A program made the position numbers and the translations under genes. This document shows, in pieces, positions 7,178 through 15,362 of a stretch of DNA of 40,806 nucleotides (within the stretch, counting starts at the first letter, position 1; every line of letters starts with the position of its first letter). The DNA lies in the NCBI RefSeq assembly GCF_008017455.1, contig NZ_VRTY01000054.1:1-40806 (forward strand), read 5' to 3'. The notes under the pieces are model-generated. The model did not search any database, was not told the origin of the DNA, and was given only the letters and a program-made list of their open reading frames with translations. This DNA is from Pontibacter qinzhouensis. Lineage in GTDB: Bacteria > Bacteroidota > Bacteroidia > Cytophagales > Hymenobacteraceae.

Positions 7178-7942
7178 TTAATTCCAGATTTCGTTTAGCT
7201 CGGTCAGAACAAGTGGTTGGCCATCGGTTACCATAATAGTATGCTCGTGCTGTGCCACAAAACCACCTTTGTTGCCTACAAGCGTCCAGCCGTCTTGCAG
7301 GGTGTTGGCAATAGTCGAATTGGTAGCTATAAAGGTTTCTATGGCTACAACAGAATTTTTCCTGAACCGCTCCAGATTATGGCGGTCTCTGAAGTTGGCG
7401 ATTTCGTGTGGGGCTTCATGCAGTTTCCGGCCAATGCCATGCCCCGTTAAATTTTTTATAACTTTATAGCCTGCCTTTTTTGCCTCTGTCTCTATTAAAT
7501 ACCCTACATCTGAAATGCGCACGCCACCCTTTATGGCAGCAATTGCGCTCCGGAGTATTTGCTTCGAAGTTGCGACAAGTCGTTGTTTTTCGTCTGTTCC
7601 TGCACCGATTACAAACGAGCCGCCATTATCGGCCCAATAACCATTTAGTTCTGCCGATACATCTATGTTAAGCAGGTCACCTTCTTTCAGTACCTTTTTA
7701 GCTGATGGAATGCCATGCGCTATTTCATTATTTAAACTGATACAGGTCCAGCCAGGGAACCCGTAAGTAAGAGCAGGTGCAGAATTTGCTCCAAAACTTT
7801 TCAAAAGCTTTCCGCCAAAATCATCCAGCTCTTTTGTCGTTATTCCTGGTTTGGCAAAGGCCCGCATCTCTTTTAAAGTTAAAGCAACTGCTTCACTTGC
7901 CATTCTCATTCCGTGTAACTCTGCTTCAGTGCTGATAGACAT
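7178..7942 (-). CDS. map: methionine aminopeptidase, type I
   Basis: A 254-residue metallopeptidase of family M24A that removes the initiator methionine from new proteins. All catalytic residues of the E. coli enzyme can be placed: His76 (NNEIAHGIP), metal ligands Asp94 and Asp105 (NIDVSAELNGYWADNGGSF, same 11-residue spacing as D97/D108), His168 (GHGIGRKLHEAP), Glu202 (AIETFIA) and Glu233 (AQHEHTIMVTDG). There is no N-terminal zinc-finger extension. In Bacteroidota the housekeeping map usually lies with the ribosomal protein genes (secY-map-infA); this isolated gene may therefore be a second copy, which the window cannot confirm. Confidence 0.95.
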   Translation of the reverse strand: MSISTEAELHGMRMASEAVALTLKEMRAFAKPGITTKELDDFGGKLLKSFGANSAPALTYGFPGWTCISLNNEIAHGIPSAKKVLKEGDLLNIDVSAELNGYWADNGGSFVIGAGTDEKQRLVATSKQILRSAIAAIKGGVRISDVGYLIETEAKKAGYKVIKNLTGHGIGRKLHEAPHEIANFRDRHNLERFRKNSVVAIETFIATNSTIANTLQDGWTLVGNKGGFVAQHEHTIMVTDGQPLVLTELNEIWN

Positions 7943-8158
7943 GGTTTCTTCTCTTTTTTAATTGGACTAACAATAAGTATATACAGCTTTTTCCCCTCTT
8001 CCTTACTTTCTGATATTGCTGCTTTATGATAACTATTCAGGTGAATAATAATTAAAATCGTAATTATTTGCTAATTGTTTTTACAGCTCGTTAATATTAA
8101 AGCTATGGTCACACATTAAGTTTTTGTAACTTTACTGCGGAAAAAATTATAATACAAC

Positions 8159-8416
8159 ATGGTTACGCAAGAAGAATTTGACAGCGCTGTAGCAAAATCT
8201 AAAACGCTGGCAGAGCGTCCGTCTAACGAAGTGCTGCTGCAATTATACGGTTTATACAAGCAAGCTACCGACGGGGATGTAAACATAGAACGACCTGGCG
8301 GCTTCGATTTTAAAAGTATCGCCAAATGGGAAGCCTGGTCAAAACTGAAGGGTACGCCTCAGGAAGTTGCTCGTGGCGAATATGTTCGCATAGTAGAACA
8401 CCTGGCCTCTAAGTAA
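8159..8416 (+). CDS. acyl-CoA-binding protein
   Basis: An 85-residue acyl-CoA-binding protein (ACBP), a four-helix cytosolic carrier of medium- and long-chain acyl-CoA esters. The family core is complete: FDSAVAKSKTLAERPSNEVLLQLYGLYKQATDGDVN, RPGGFDFKSIAKWEAWSKLKG, and a C-terminal helix EVARGEYVRIVEHLASK. Tyr and Lys residues that contact the CoA adenine and phosphates in animal ACBP (YGLYKQAT and KWEAW) are conserved. ACBP is mainly eukaryotic but is regular in Bacteroidota. It is transcribed alone and converges on the DUF2007 gene. Confidence 0.95.
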   Translation: MVTQEEFDSAVAKSKTLAERPSNEVLLQLYGLYKQATDGDVNIERPGGFDFKSIAKWEAWSKLKGTPQEVARGEYVRIVEHLASK

Positions 8417-8574
8417 AAATCTCCAACCTAAATATAGTCTGCAACTTCCCTTTCCGAAATTAGATCTGTTATAGCATTTGAAAAACAGATGTTTAAGCTG
8501 TTTTCTTCTGTTGAAAACTGAAAATTAAATTTCGAGTTCAGGAAACTTTTGTTGCAGTCTATTTGGCTACAGCG

Positions 8575-8612
8575 AAAATAGGCTGGCACCAACGTGCCGG
8601 CCTATTTTTTTT
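8575..8612. terminator. terminator between ACBP and DUF2007 genes
   Basis: Stem AATAGGCTGGCAC/GTGCCGGCCTATT with a CAAC loop (8590-8593), flanked by A-rich and T8 tracts. It can act in both directions, and the TAG stop of the minus-strand gene (8604-8602) lies in the stem. Confidence 0.85.
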
Positions 8613-9048
8613 GCTTCCAGGCGTAGCCGCAGGCACTGCATTTGTATTTTCTTTTAAAGAAGGGCGGCGGAAACCCCAGGAGCAGGTACACAAACGAGAA
8701 TACCGTTTTAGAATAGTTCTCTTCCTGCACATGCTCCGAGTCGCAGATGGGGCAGCAGGTTTGCGGTTCGTGCTCCTGCATAAACGGCGCCAGTTCAATG
8801 TCATCGTCGGGGTCGAGGTGTCCTCTGCCAGACTGCACCAGCTCTACCAGGTGGCGGGCCTCTGCCTCATGCTGCTCTGCAACCTGCAACTTTACACCGC
8901 CCACCGCTACCGAATAAAACGGGTGCGCCCCCACAATGTGCTCATCGCCGAGGTAACACGGAATTCCCTCCGACTCCAAACGCCCTTTCAGGATGTGTGC
9001 TTCGGTGGGTTGGTTAAAAGTAGCAATAGTTACAAGACGTAGTGCCAT
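8602..9048 (-). CDS. DUF2007 protein with C-terminal zinc ribbon
   Basis: A 148-residue cytoplasmic protein. Residues 1-70 are a DUF2007-type domain (TIATFNQPTEAHILKGRLESEGIPCYLGDEH, then AVGGVKLQVAEQHEAEARHLVE), a small alpha/beta fold often called putative signal transducing protein. The second half carries two Cys pairs, CCPICDSEHV and CSACGYAWK, separated by a hydrophobic and aromatic stretch (VFSFVYLLLGFPPPFF) that could be a hairpin or membrane-associated segment. The Cys pairs suggest a zinc ribbon. The function is unknown. The stop codon is inside a bidirectional terminator. Confidence 0.85.
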   Translation of the reverse strand: MALRLVTIATFNQPTEAHILKGRLESEGIPCYLGDEHIVGAHPFYSVAVGGVKLQVAEQHEAEARHLVELVQSGRGHLDPDDDIELAPFMQEHEPQTCCPICDSEHVQEENYSKTVFSFVYLLLGFPPPFFKRKYKCSACGYAWKQKK

Positions 9049-9073
9049 AGAAAGTTGCCGGGACCTTGCCCTG

Positions 9074-9301
9074 TTAGTTTTGTTTTTTCGGAGGTAAGTT
9101 AAAGGCTACCGCATCGTGCTCGAAATGGCCTTTATGTGAGCCGTCGCAAAAAGGTTTGTTGCTGGATAAGCCGCAACGGCAAATCGATACAAGCTCGCGA
9201 CCTCCCAGGTCGTATACGTTTCCGTTTTTGTCTACAATCTCGAAATCTCCTTCTACACGCAACGATCCGTTGTTGTTAACGGTAATTTTTGTTTTTGCCA
9301 T
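9074..9301 (-). CDS. CDGSH iron-sulfur domain protein
   Basis: A 75-residue protein with one CDGSH motif that binds a redox-active, pH-labile [2Fe-2S] cluster through three Cys and one His. The motif is exact: C41-R-C43-G-L-S-S-N-K-P-F-C52-D-G-S-H56. The N-terminal half forms the beta-cap strands (ITVNNNGSLRVEGDFEIVDKNGN). There is no membrane anchor, so it is cytosolic, like other short bacterial members. It lies 25 bp downstream of nothing on its strand but 25 bp upstream of the DUF2007 gene's start, so both may share a transcript from the -7 element at 9370-9377. Confidence 0.95.
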   Translation of the reverse strand: MAKTKITVNNNGSLRVEGDFEIVDKNGNVYDLGGRELVSICRCGLSSNKPFCDGSHKGHFEHDAVAFNLPPKKQN

Positions 9302-9369
9302 CTGTTAATTTTGTCTGTTGTAACCGGCACTGGCCGGTATTGGGTTAAGGGTTAAAATGAATGTATAAA

Positions 9370-9377
9370 CAAATATA
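9370..9377 (-). promoter_or_regulatory. -7 promoter element of the CDGSH gene
   Basis: TATATTTG on the minus strand (9377-9370) matches TAnnTTTG, about 70 bp before the CDGSH ATG. No good -33 TTTG is seen at the expected distance. Confidence 0.42.
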
Positions 9378-9586
9378 CTCATTTAAGCCGGTAGTGTTCG
9401 GGCTGCCGTGAGTGCTGCGTCAAATTAAAAAACAGAAATAAGAATAACGTTAACATAAATGCGTGCATGTCTCTTTATCTATCGCCTTTGGTGGGTTATA
9501 AAAATGGTGCAAGCCGGAGAAACAGAGTACCGCTCAAAGACCAGTTTTTCAGAAGCATCTTAAGGGTTGGCCTACTGCTAATTGTC

Positions 9587-9643
9587 AATTATGCGAATAA
9601 AAAGTGCCTCCAGAAGCCATTTCATCAAAAAAGTGTCAAGGGT
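9587..9643 (+). repeat. R1 dispersed 57-bp element, copy 5
   Basis: Begins AATTATGCGAATAAAAA, then GTGCCTCCAGAAG, and ends GTGTCAAGGGT. Its AAGGGT end faces the 3' end of the minus-strand lipoprotein gene (stop at 9736), with a separate intrinsic terminator (9675-9708) in between. The rest of 9302-9735 holds only a promoter element. Confidence 0.92.
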
Positions 9644-9674
9644 AATCCTGCTCTTTTAGGGACTTCGTCTAAAC

Positions 9675-9708
9675 GAAAAAACGTGGCCCCGCCTGAGCAG
9701 AGCCACGT
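9675..9708 (-). terminator. intrinsic terminator of the 9736 lipoprotein gene
   Basis: Read on the minus strand: stem ACGTGGC/GCCACGT with a 14-nt loop, followed by a T6 run. It lies 28 bp after the stop codon. Confidence 0.8.
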
Positions 9709-9735
9709 AGTATAAGTAGCTGGCTAAAAATAATG

Positions 9736-10542
9736 TTAGCTGCCGTACCTGAAGGTCAGGGTTTCTGATTTGCCTTTGGCGCCTTTGGTTGTCATGGTGC
9801 TCACCTTGCCCTGGTCGTCGTATTTAAAGGCATAGTTGGTGGTATATGTTTTGTTGGTGCTGTGCACCAGCGTGGCATAGCTTATCAGGTTGTTGGGGCT
9901 GCTGATGGTGCCTGGCTCTGCAAATTCGTGGAAGGGGTTCTCATGCGAATCGTAGGAGTAAGTAGTGGTAGAATACAATTTAGGCGTTCCGGTGGCATCT
10001 ATCACAAATTGCTTCTCCTGGCTGTAGTTGCCATTTGGCAGCACTTCGTACTCATAATAAGATTTTAACCTGGAGGAGGTGCTGTCTTTGTCGGTGCCTT
10101 CGTAAACCGATTTCGATTTAAGCTTGTGGTCGGAGTACGAGAACTTAGCAAAAGAAGTGTACTCGAGTGTGCCGCTGGTGTAGTAGGCGGTGTTACTTTG
10201 CTCCAGGTCGCCTTTCTGATCGTAAATAAACTGCTGCTCTGTTAGCAACGTGTTCGAGTTTCCGAGAAAGGTGCTCACTTTTACTACTTTACCTTTGTTG
10301 TCGCGGGCATACTGCTCGTAGGTCTCAAGCTCGCCGGAGGTCGGGTTGTAGTGGTTAATTTTACTTATCTGGCTGCCTGCAAAGTTATAAGACCTTACTT
10401 CGGCAGAGTCGGCCAGCACATGAGAAATTTTTCCCTGTTCGAAAGCAGGCGCAACTGATTCACGCTCGTTTTTTTCGCACGAGGAAAGCGCAGCAGCTCC
10501 AAATAGCAGGATAGCTGGCAAAATACTGTTCTTCAATTTCAT
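9736..10542 (-). CDS. lipoprotein with YD/RHS-like beta repeats
   Basis: A 268-residue lipoprotein. The signal peptide ends in lipobox LSSC (Cys22). The mature part is built of repeated beta hairpins of the type Y-x-Y-D-x-x-G: FIYDQKGDLEQSNTAYY, FSYSDHKLKSKSVYE, YEYEVLPNGNYSQE, TYSYDSHENPF, FKYDDQGKVSTM and FRYGS. These resemble the YD-type repeats of RHS proteins and the DUF4595-like secreted repeats of Bacteroidota, which form extended beta structures on the cell surface. No catalytic residues are evident. It has its own terminator; a small palindrome, CCAATACGTATTATTGG (10588-10604), lies upstream of the start. The gap 10543-10824 is AT-rich and otherwise empty. Confidence 0.85.
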   Translation of the reverse strand: MKLKNSILPAILLFGAAALSSCEKNERESVAPAFEQGKISHVLADSAEVRSYNFAGSQISKINHYNPTSGELETYEQYARDNKGKVVKVSTFLGNSNTLLTEQQFIYDQKGDLEQSNTAYYTSGTLEYTSFAKFSYSDHKLKSKSVYEGTDKDSTSSRLKSYYEYEVLPNGNYSQEKQFVIDATGTPKLYSTTTYSYDSHENPFHEFAEPGTISSPNNLISYATLVHSTNKTYTTNYAFKYDDQGKVSTMTTKGAKGKSETLTFRYGS

Positions 10543-10824
10543 TTGGCTAAAAGTTGAAAGTTGAAATAGTGAAATAAATTAAATTGACCAATACGTATTA
10601 TTGGCTGTTGTTAGGAAGAACGCTAACTTATTTAAAATAATTGCACTAAGAGGCAAAAAAGTCTTTTTAAACCAACAGTTGTTTAAACAATTATTTTTGA
10701 AAGTTATATTTAAAAAGCTATAAATGAGCAATTTGCAAATTGTTTTTATTGCTCGTAAAGCAATTGAAAAAGTTTTAAAAAAATCTATTATAGGATTTTT
10801 TAAATGTAGTAGAATTGGCTTCAG

Positions 10825-13272
10825 TTAATTTAGAGTTGCATTTTTAGCAATAGCCAGCAGTTCATCGCCTGCATCTATATCGTGGCGCAACTGCTCTTTA
10901 AAATTGATGCTGACACGCAGTGCTTTCAGCCCTTGCACCCCCTGCATCTCTTCCAGATCCAGGTGCTCCACGTTTTTGGTTATGTACCCTTCGTACTGCA
11001 GAAAATCGATGTAGCGCATATACTCGTCTGCCTCCCGCTGCAGAGTATACACAATGGCAATGGTACCGGGCTGTGTCAGCCGTTCTTCAGAGCCCAGTAT
11101 CGTGGCTTTGTCGATGCGTTTTTTCAAGACTTCGTAACGTATGTTATCGGCGCCATCCACATCAAACTTTTTCTCGTCGAGCCTGAACCTGATCGAGATA
11201 GGGGAGCTGGGCACCAGAATAAGCTGTGTAATTTCGAGAGGCAGCTTCAGGTTGGCGCGCAGGTTCTGCACACGCCGTGCAATTTCGCAGGAGAGCATCA
11301 GCTGCCACAGCCGCATGTTTTTGAGGTAAATAGGCTCAAAGGTGCCTGTGTTCAGCAGCGAAGCGCCAATGTACATGTTGTACTCCAGGCCATCGGTCTT
11401 GTTTTTCTCGAAGTAATGCGGAAAAATTTCCTGTGCCTTTTCCTCTTCTCTTTCCAGAAAAGAAGCAATGGTTTCGTTTATCAGGTAAAGACTTTCTTCG
11501 TAGGCTTTGCGCTTGTTGTAGACCGCCCGCGAAGGGTTATTTATGGCTTTGCGGTAGGCATTTACGGGCTCGAAGGTGGTGGCAGGGTTCCGTTTCAGGA
11601 AATGCTCGAACAGTGGCTCTATCTCGTTGCGCAAAAAGTCCAGAATCACACCCTCGTCTCCGGTTGCCAGCTCGTGCATTATGCTCTGCGAGTACTTATC
11701 TATTTTAAAAATGAGTTCATCCAGGATAGAAAGCTGCAGGTTGTCTTTTGCTGCCAGCACCACGTCTTTGGCCAGAATGAGCTGCTCCAGCAAATCGCCC
11801 TGTATGGCTTTGTTCCTTTCTGTAGCCGAACTCCTTACATCAGACACGCCATAAAGCGGGAAAATGTCTTTAAACACAATCGGCTCTATTTCGGAAGTGG
11901 CGTTTCTTTCTCTTTTCTCGAGCAGGTTAATAGCCGCCTTGGTAAAGCGCCATTCCACAATAGGGTGTATGGCCGTGTATTTTTCTTTAATGATGTTCTG
12001 GATACTGCTGCGCAACTCATCGAGGCCACGGTTCATGGCCAGCGCAAACAGGGGCAGAATCTCTTTTAAGCGGATGGTGGTAAGGGCATTGAGCTCTCCC
12101 GGAATAGGAGAGGCCAGTTCCAGCATGCCAATTATATGGCCGTCGTAGTGCAGCGGTGCTATAATCAGGTTGCGTATTTTGGCATCCAGCAGCTTTTGCT
12201 CTATGTTAGTCGGGTGCTGGAACATGGCCAGGTCCTCTACCACCACGGTGTGGCCCTGGCGAATAACAGGTTCATAAATAGAATTATTGATGTCGGCCAG
12301 CTTCATGTCGCACATTTTGGTAAGCACCAGGCCGCTCCAGAGCTTCCGCGAGTAATTTGTGTCGAAATCGGCCAGCGAGGGGCAGGTAACCAGGCCCAGC
12401 TGCAGGTCGGGCAGGCTAAAGAGCACCCTCAGTTTTTGCTGCAGGCTCTCAAAGCTTTCAGGAGAGTTAACCGAGCCTTTCTCGAGCAGGTCGTAGCGGA
12501 GCGATGAAATAGTTTCCTCGTTCGTTACGTCGGTAAAATCGTAAATGGCGAAACCGGTAAACTCAAAGCGCTCAGGAGGCAGTTTCTCCATCCAGAGGTC
12601 CAGGTTATTATAGCGGTTTATCAGAAAGTTTATTTCGCCGTCTGTCAGCTTTTTTAGCTCACCCAAAGGTTTCACTTCCATAAACTTCAGGTCGATGCTC
12701 AGCTTGTAGTGCCGCTCCAGGCGTTTGAACTTATCTTTAATGGTAAAAATAAAAGGCTCCTCCACCACAAAATTGGCATTATAGAATTTCTCCAGAATGA
12801 GGGTGTAAGCCGATATGGTTTGCCTGAAAAGCAGTGTTTTTAGGTCTAAGTTTAGTTTTTCGGTATAATTGCCTCCGCCGAGCAGCTTCAGTTCCTCGAG
12901 TTTAGGAGTGGCATAAAAACTCTCGAACTGAAAAGGAACCACCACCGCCTTCAGGTCATTTTCCCAGAGCGCACTCGGAAAAATATCTTCCATCAGAATA
13001 TCGATGGTGTTAATATGTTTGTCAATAATAGAGACATCCTCTATCGGCTCCAGCAGTTCGGGCGTTTGGCGCAGCAGGGTGGCAAGCTCAATAATACGGG
13101 CCACGTTGCAGTTCGGGTCTGTGTCGGCCTTGGTCTCCCAGTAGGAGATAAGCGTAAACAGGCTGAGTGTGGTCTTGAACGGGAACTTGTCCACGCTCAA
13201 CAGCACCTCATCGTTATTCGTGATCGAAACCACAGTTTCCTGCAGACTGCCTCTTTTATCTCTCATGCACAA
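10825..13272 (-). CDS. large GAF domain protein
   Basis: An 815-residue cytoplasmic protein with one recognisable GAF domain, roughly residues 287-412 (GLVTCPSL, then GHTVVVEDL, RNLIIAPLHYDGHIIGMLELASPIPGEL). The long N-terminal part (1-285) and C-terminal part (415-815) are helical and contain no histidine kinase, GGDEF, PAS or HTH motif that I can find. It therefore looks like a ligand sensor without a known output. The N-terminus begins MCMRDKRGSL; a second ATG at 13266 is equally plausible. Proteins of this length and arrangement are, as far as I recall, widespread in Cytophagales as lone GAF proteins of unknown role. Divergent from the 13644 gene; two adjacent palindromes lie in the space between. 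Confidence 0.87.
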   Translation of the reverse strand: MCMRDKRGSLQETVVSITNNDEVLLSVDKFPFKTTLSLFTLISYWETKADTDPNCNVARIIELATLLRQTPELLEPIEDVSIIDKHINTIDILMEDIFPSALWENDLKAVVVPFQFESFYATPKLEELKLLGGGNYTEKLNLDLKTLLFRQTISAYTLILEKFYNANFVVEEPFIFTIKDKFKRLERHYKLSIDLKFMEVKPLGELKKLTDGEINFLINRYNNLDLWMEKLPPERFEFTGFAIYDFTDVTNEETISSLRYDLLEKGSVNSPESFESLQQKLRVLFSLPDLQLGLVTCPSLADFDTNYSRKLWSGLVLTKMCDMKLADINNSIYEPVIRQGHTVVVEDLAMFQHPTNIEQKLLDAKIRNLIIAPLHYDGHIIGMLELASPIPGELNALTTIRLKEILPLFALAMNRGLDELRSSIQNIIKEKYTAIHPIVEWRFTKAAINLLEKRERNATSEIEPIVFKDIFPLYGVSDVRSSATERNKAIQGDLLEQLILAKDVVLAAKDNLQLSILDELIFKIDKYSQSIMHELATGDEGVILDFLRNEIEPLFEHFLKRNPATTFEPVNAYRKAINNPSRAVYNKRKAYEESLYLINETIASFLEREEEKAQEIFPHYFEKNKTDGLEYNMYIGASLLNTGTFEPIYLKNMRLWQLMLSCEIARRVQNLRANLKLPLEITQLILVPSSPISIRFRLDEKKFDVDGADNIRYEVLKKRIDKATILGSEERLTQPGTIAIVYTLQREADEYMRYIDFLQYEGYITKNVEHLDLEEMQGVQGLKALRVSINFKEQLRHDIDAGDELLAIAKNATLN

Positions 13273-13526
13273 ATGTTGAAGGTATTATAATAATAAAGGT
13301 ATGGAAGGAGGAATAGGAGGCAACCTGATGGCCGAAGTACTTATGAACCTTTATAAAGCCGCAACAGCTATTCATTGTTTCCTAAAGCATTCGTCCGCTT
13401 CTTTAATGGAGCTTTACCTTGTTTAGCTGCCTTTTTATAGCCTCGTCTTTGGTGCTTTAAACGTTACTCAGCGTAAAAAGTATCAAATAATTTGCAGATA
13501 ACACGTTATAATAATGTTACGGACAG

Positions 13527-13555
13527 CAGCCGCTGCGGCTGTTGGGTTTAACCCA
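13527..13555. promoter_or_regulatory. pair of adjacent palindromes in a divergent promoter region
   Basis: CAGCCGCTGCGGCTG (13527-13541) and TGGGTTTAACCCA (13543-13555) are perfect palindromes around a central base, one base apart, between the divergent GAF and coiled-coil protein genes. They could be operators or a cruciform. The rest of 13273-13643 holds nothing recognisable. Confidence 0.4.
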
Positions 13556-13643
13556 TATAAGAGCCGATCTATGTATTCTGGCATAATATTTATTGATTAG
13601 ACAACTGTAGTGATAACTATAAGAGTTTAAAACTTATTCTAAC

Positions 13644-14270
13644 ATGAACATAAAACTAAAGCTGATGCTGGTGCTACTGCTGGCCGTTTCGGGGCTGCAG
13701 GTGCAGGCGCAGACAAAATCGCAGATAGAGCGCGACCTGGAAGATTTAAGAGGCTGGCTATCGAAAAAAGCCAACCAGGCTGACAGCCTGACACGCGCAG
13801 AATGGCCGGCTATAAAACAGGAGTTTTTTACAAGAACCGAGAAGCTGGATAAAAATGCCGGTAAACTCTCTGACAACACAAAGCAGGAGTACGGGGAGCT
13901 GAAGAACCAGTACCGCGAGCTGGAGCAACAGAACGAGGAGGCCTACGGGCAACCGCTAAACCGCGAAGAGGCCGCCCGTTGGGAACGCGAACTAACAGGC
14001 ACCAACAACATTAAAGCCATTAAAATGGTAGACCTCCGCGACCGGTACATTTATTTTATGGAGCAGGTGAGGGCCCGCCGCACCCGCTGGAGCCTCCGCG
14101 ACTGGGACTATGCCGAGCATGTGTACCTGCAGCTCTCCGACCGCAAAGAACTGGTGCTGGATGCCTTGCCCAACGGCGACAAAATGAAAATTGCCGCCCT
14201 GCAGGTAGAGTTCAATACCTTGCGCAAAAGCCGCGATGTAAAAGACCGTTTTGAGAACAGGAAAAATTAA
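13644..14270 (+). CDS. secreted coiled-coil protein of unknown function
   Basis: A 208-residue protein with a clear signal peptide (MNIKLKLMLVLLLAVSGLQVQA, likely cut after AQA near residue 23). The mature part is almost all charged helix: QIERDLEDLRGWLSKKANQADS, KQEYGELKNQYRELEQQNEEAYGQ, then a Trp/Arg-rich stretch (RRTRWSLRDWDYAEHVY). It is probably a periplasmic, elongated helical protein. There is no lipobox. The family is not one that I recognise with confidence; a DUF found in Hymenobacter relatives is possible. Followed by R1 copy 6 after 21 bp and then a strong terminator, so it is a single-gene unit. Confidence 0.85.
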   Translation: MNIKLKLMLVLLLAVSGLQVQAQTKSQIERDLEDLRGWLSKKANQADSLTRAEWPAIKQEFFTRTEKLDKNAGKLSDNTKQEYGELKNQYRELEQQNEEAYGQPLNREEAARWERELTGTNNIKAIKMVDLRDRYIYFMEQVRARRTRWSLRDWDYAEHVYLQLSDRKELVLDALPNGDKMKIAALQVEFNTLRKSRDVKDRFENRKN

Positions 14271-14291
14271 GGCGAAACAATAAGGCCAATC

Positions 14292-14348
14292 AATTATTTG
14301 AATAAAAACAGCCTTCCGAAGCAAATTTTGCCTAAAATTGCTAAGGGT
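14292..14348 (+). repeat. R1 dispersed 57-bp element, copy 6
   Basis: Begins AATTATTTGAATAAAAA, then GCCTTCCGAAG, and ends GCTAAGGGT. Its AATT end faces the preceding plus-strand gene (21 bp), the opposite of most copies. The core can fold as AGCAA-A-TTTT/AAAATTGCT with one bulged base. Confidence 0.92.
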
Positions 14349-14377
14349 TAACCTCTACCTGCTGCTGCAATAGACCT

Positions 14378-14426
14378 AACGAACAAGCCTCTGCTACAGA
14401 TCCTGGCAGGGCTTGTTCGTTTTTTT
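14378..14426 (+). terminator. intrinsic terminator after the 13644 gene
   Basis: A 12-bp stem AACGAACAAGCC/GGCTTGTTCGTT is followed by T7. R1 copy 6 lies between the stop codon and this terminator, so R1 would be transcribed here. Confidence 0.88.
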
Positions 14427-14511
14427 ATAGGCATACGGCAGCCAGCTTTCCCGCTACACAAAAATTTCCGGCTGCAGTCTCTGTGGCAGGTCAGTTCTGC
14501 CAAAAATACTT

Positions 14512-14519
14512 TACTTTTG
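14512..14519 (+). promoter_or_regulatory. -7 promoter element of the deoxynucleoside kinase
   Basis: TACTTTTG matches TAnnTTTG exactly and lies 28 bp before the ATG at 14548. The -33 element is not clear. Confidence 0.5.
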
Positions 14520-14547
14520 CAGCCCCTTATATACAAAAAATTACAAT

Positions 14548-15162
14548 ATGCACATCGCGATCGTTGGCAACATAGGTGCCGGCAAAACCACGCTGGCAAC
14601 AAAACTGGCGCATCATTTTAAATGGGATCTGTACCTGGAGGCTGTAGACAATAACCCCTACCTGAAAGATTTTTACGATGACATGGAGCGCTGGGCCTTT
14701 CACCTGCAGGTGTTTTTCCTGAACAGCCGCTTTAACCAGGTGCAGCAGATTCAGGCCAAGCCGGGGCACGTGATCCAGGACCGCACCATTTATGAAGATG
14801 CTTTCATTTTTGCCAAAAACCTGCACCAGTCTGGCCTCATGAGCACCCGCGATTTCGATAACTATTTTGCGCTGTTTCAGTCGATGATCAGTATGGTGAA
14901 GCCGCCCGACCTGATGATTTACCTGAAGGCCGACCTGCCCAAACTGATCGGCCAGATAGAGAAGCGCAACCGCGAGTACGAAAACAACATTCGCCTGGAC
15001 TACCTGCGCAACCTGAACGAGCACTATAACAGCTGGATGAGCACCTATAATCAGGGCAAACTGCTGGTGGTAGACGTGAACAACATGGATTTTGTAGCAA
15101 GCCACGACGACCTGGGACTGATTATAGAGCGGATACAAAGCGAGTTGTTTGGCCTGTTTTAA
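14548..15162 (+). CDS. deoxynucleoside kinase (dAK/dGK-like)
   Basis: A 204-residue kinase that phosphorylates deoxynucleosides at the 5' position with ATP for salvage of DNA precursors. The P-loop is at the extreme N-terminus (GNIGAGKTTL, residues 7-16). Next come the family's substrate-binding ELYLEAVDNNPYLKDFY, the Gln-containing FFLNSRFNQVQQIQ, and the DRS-type motif DRTIYEDAFIFAKNLH. The lid-like Arg cluster is IEKRNREYENNIRLDYL. The size and pattern fit bacterial deoxyadenosine/deoxyguanosine kinases rather than thymidine kinase. The start ATG directly precedes the P-loop strand, as usual. Single-gene unit with its own promoter and terminator. Confidence 0.95.
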   Translation: MHIAIVGNIGAGKTTLATKLAHHFKWDLYLEAVDNNPYLKDFYDDMERWAFHLQVFFLNSRFNQVQQIQAKPGHVIQDRTIYEDAFIFAKNLHQSGLMSTRDFDNYFALFQSMISMVKPPDLMIYLKADLPKLIGQIEKRNREYENNIRLDYLRNLNEHYNSWMSTYNQGKLLVVDVNNMDFVASHDDLGLIIERIQSELFGLF

Positions 15163-15179
15163 CTGCAGAGCTTTGCAGG

Positions 15180-15217
15180 AGCCGCTGTTTGCTACTTTTA
15201 GCAGGCAGCGGCTTTTT
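15180..15217 (+). terminator. intrinsic terminator after the deoxynucleoside kinase
   Basis: Stem AGCCGCTG/CAGCGGCT (15180-15187 with 15206-15213), with an inner GCTA/TAGC pairing, followed by T6. Confidence 0.88.
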
Positions 15218-15248
15218 TATGCCTGCTACCAGATTTCCCCCTGCCATT

Positions 15249-15305
15249 ACCCTTGGCTAAAAAACTCTGAATTTCTATTGAAAGGGCATTTTCATTAGAA
15301 TAATT
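15249..15305 (-). repeat. R1 dispersed 57-bp element, copy 7
   Basis: Inverted: begins ACCCTTGG and ends CATTAGAATAATT on the plus strand. CCCTT near the start pairs with AAGGG (positions 15280-15285 region), followed by CATTTTCATTAG. It lies after the kinase terminator, with the ACCC end facing that gene. Confidence 0.92.
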
Positions 15306-15362
15306 GATGATTGTTAATTATAGGTTGTTGAATGGTTAAATTGTTCGATGGTTAAATTGTTA
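15306..15362 (-). repeat. R3 AT-rich module beside R1 copy 7
   Basis: Directly beyond the AATT end of R1 copy 7: GATTGTTAATTATAGG, then AATGGTTAAATTGTT and CGATGGTTAAATTGTT in tandem (15331-15361). It is related to the modules beside copies 4, 10 and 11. The remaining gap to 15832 is AT-rich without recognisable features. Confidence 0.55.

Noticed and set aside
8058..8085. AATTATTTGCTAATTG resembling the start of R1
   Set aside because: Only the AT-rich first bases match; no GCCTYCAGAAG or AAGGGT follows at the fixed distance.
9540..9567. TTTTTCAGAAGCATCTTAAGGGT as a possible 15th R1
   Set aside because: CAGAAG and AAGGGT are present but too close, and the AATTATT end is missing.
9467..9715. 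Open frame of 82 codons on the plus strand
   Set aside because: It runs through R1 copy 5 and the terminator of the opposite gene, and the translation is basic and low in protein-like pattern.
10882..12069. Long open frame (395 codons) opposite the GAF gene
   Set aside because: An antisense shadow of a real coding sequence; no protein pattern, and the minus-strand protein has a clear GAF domain.
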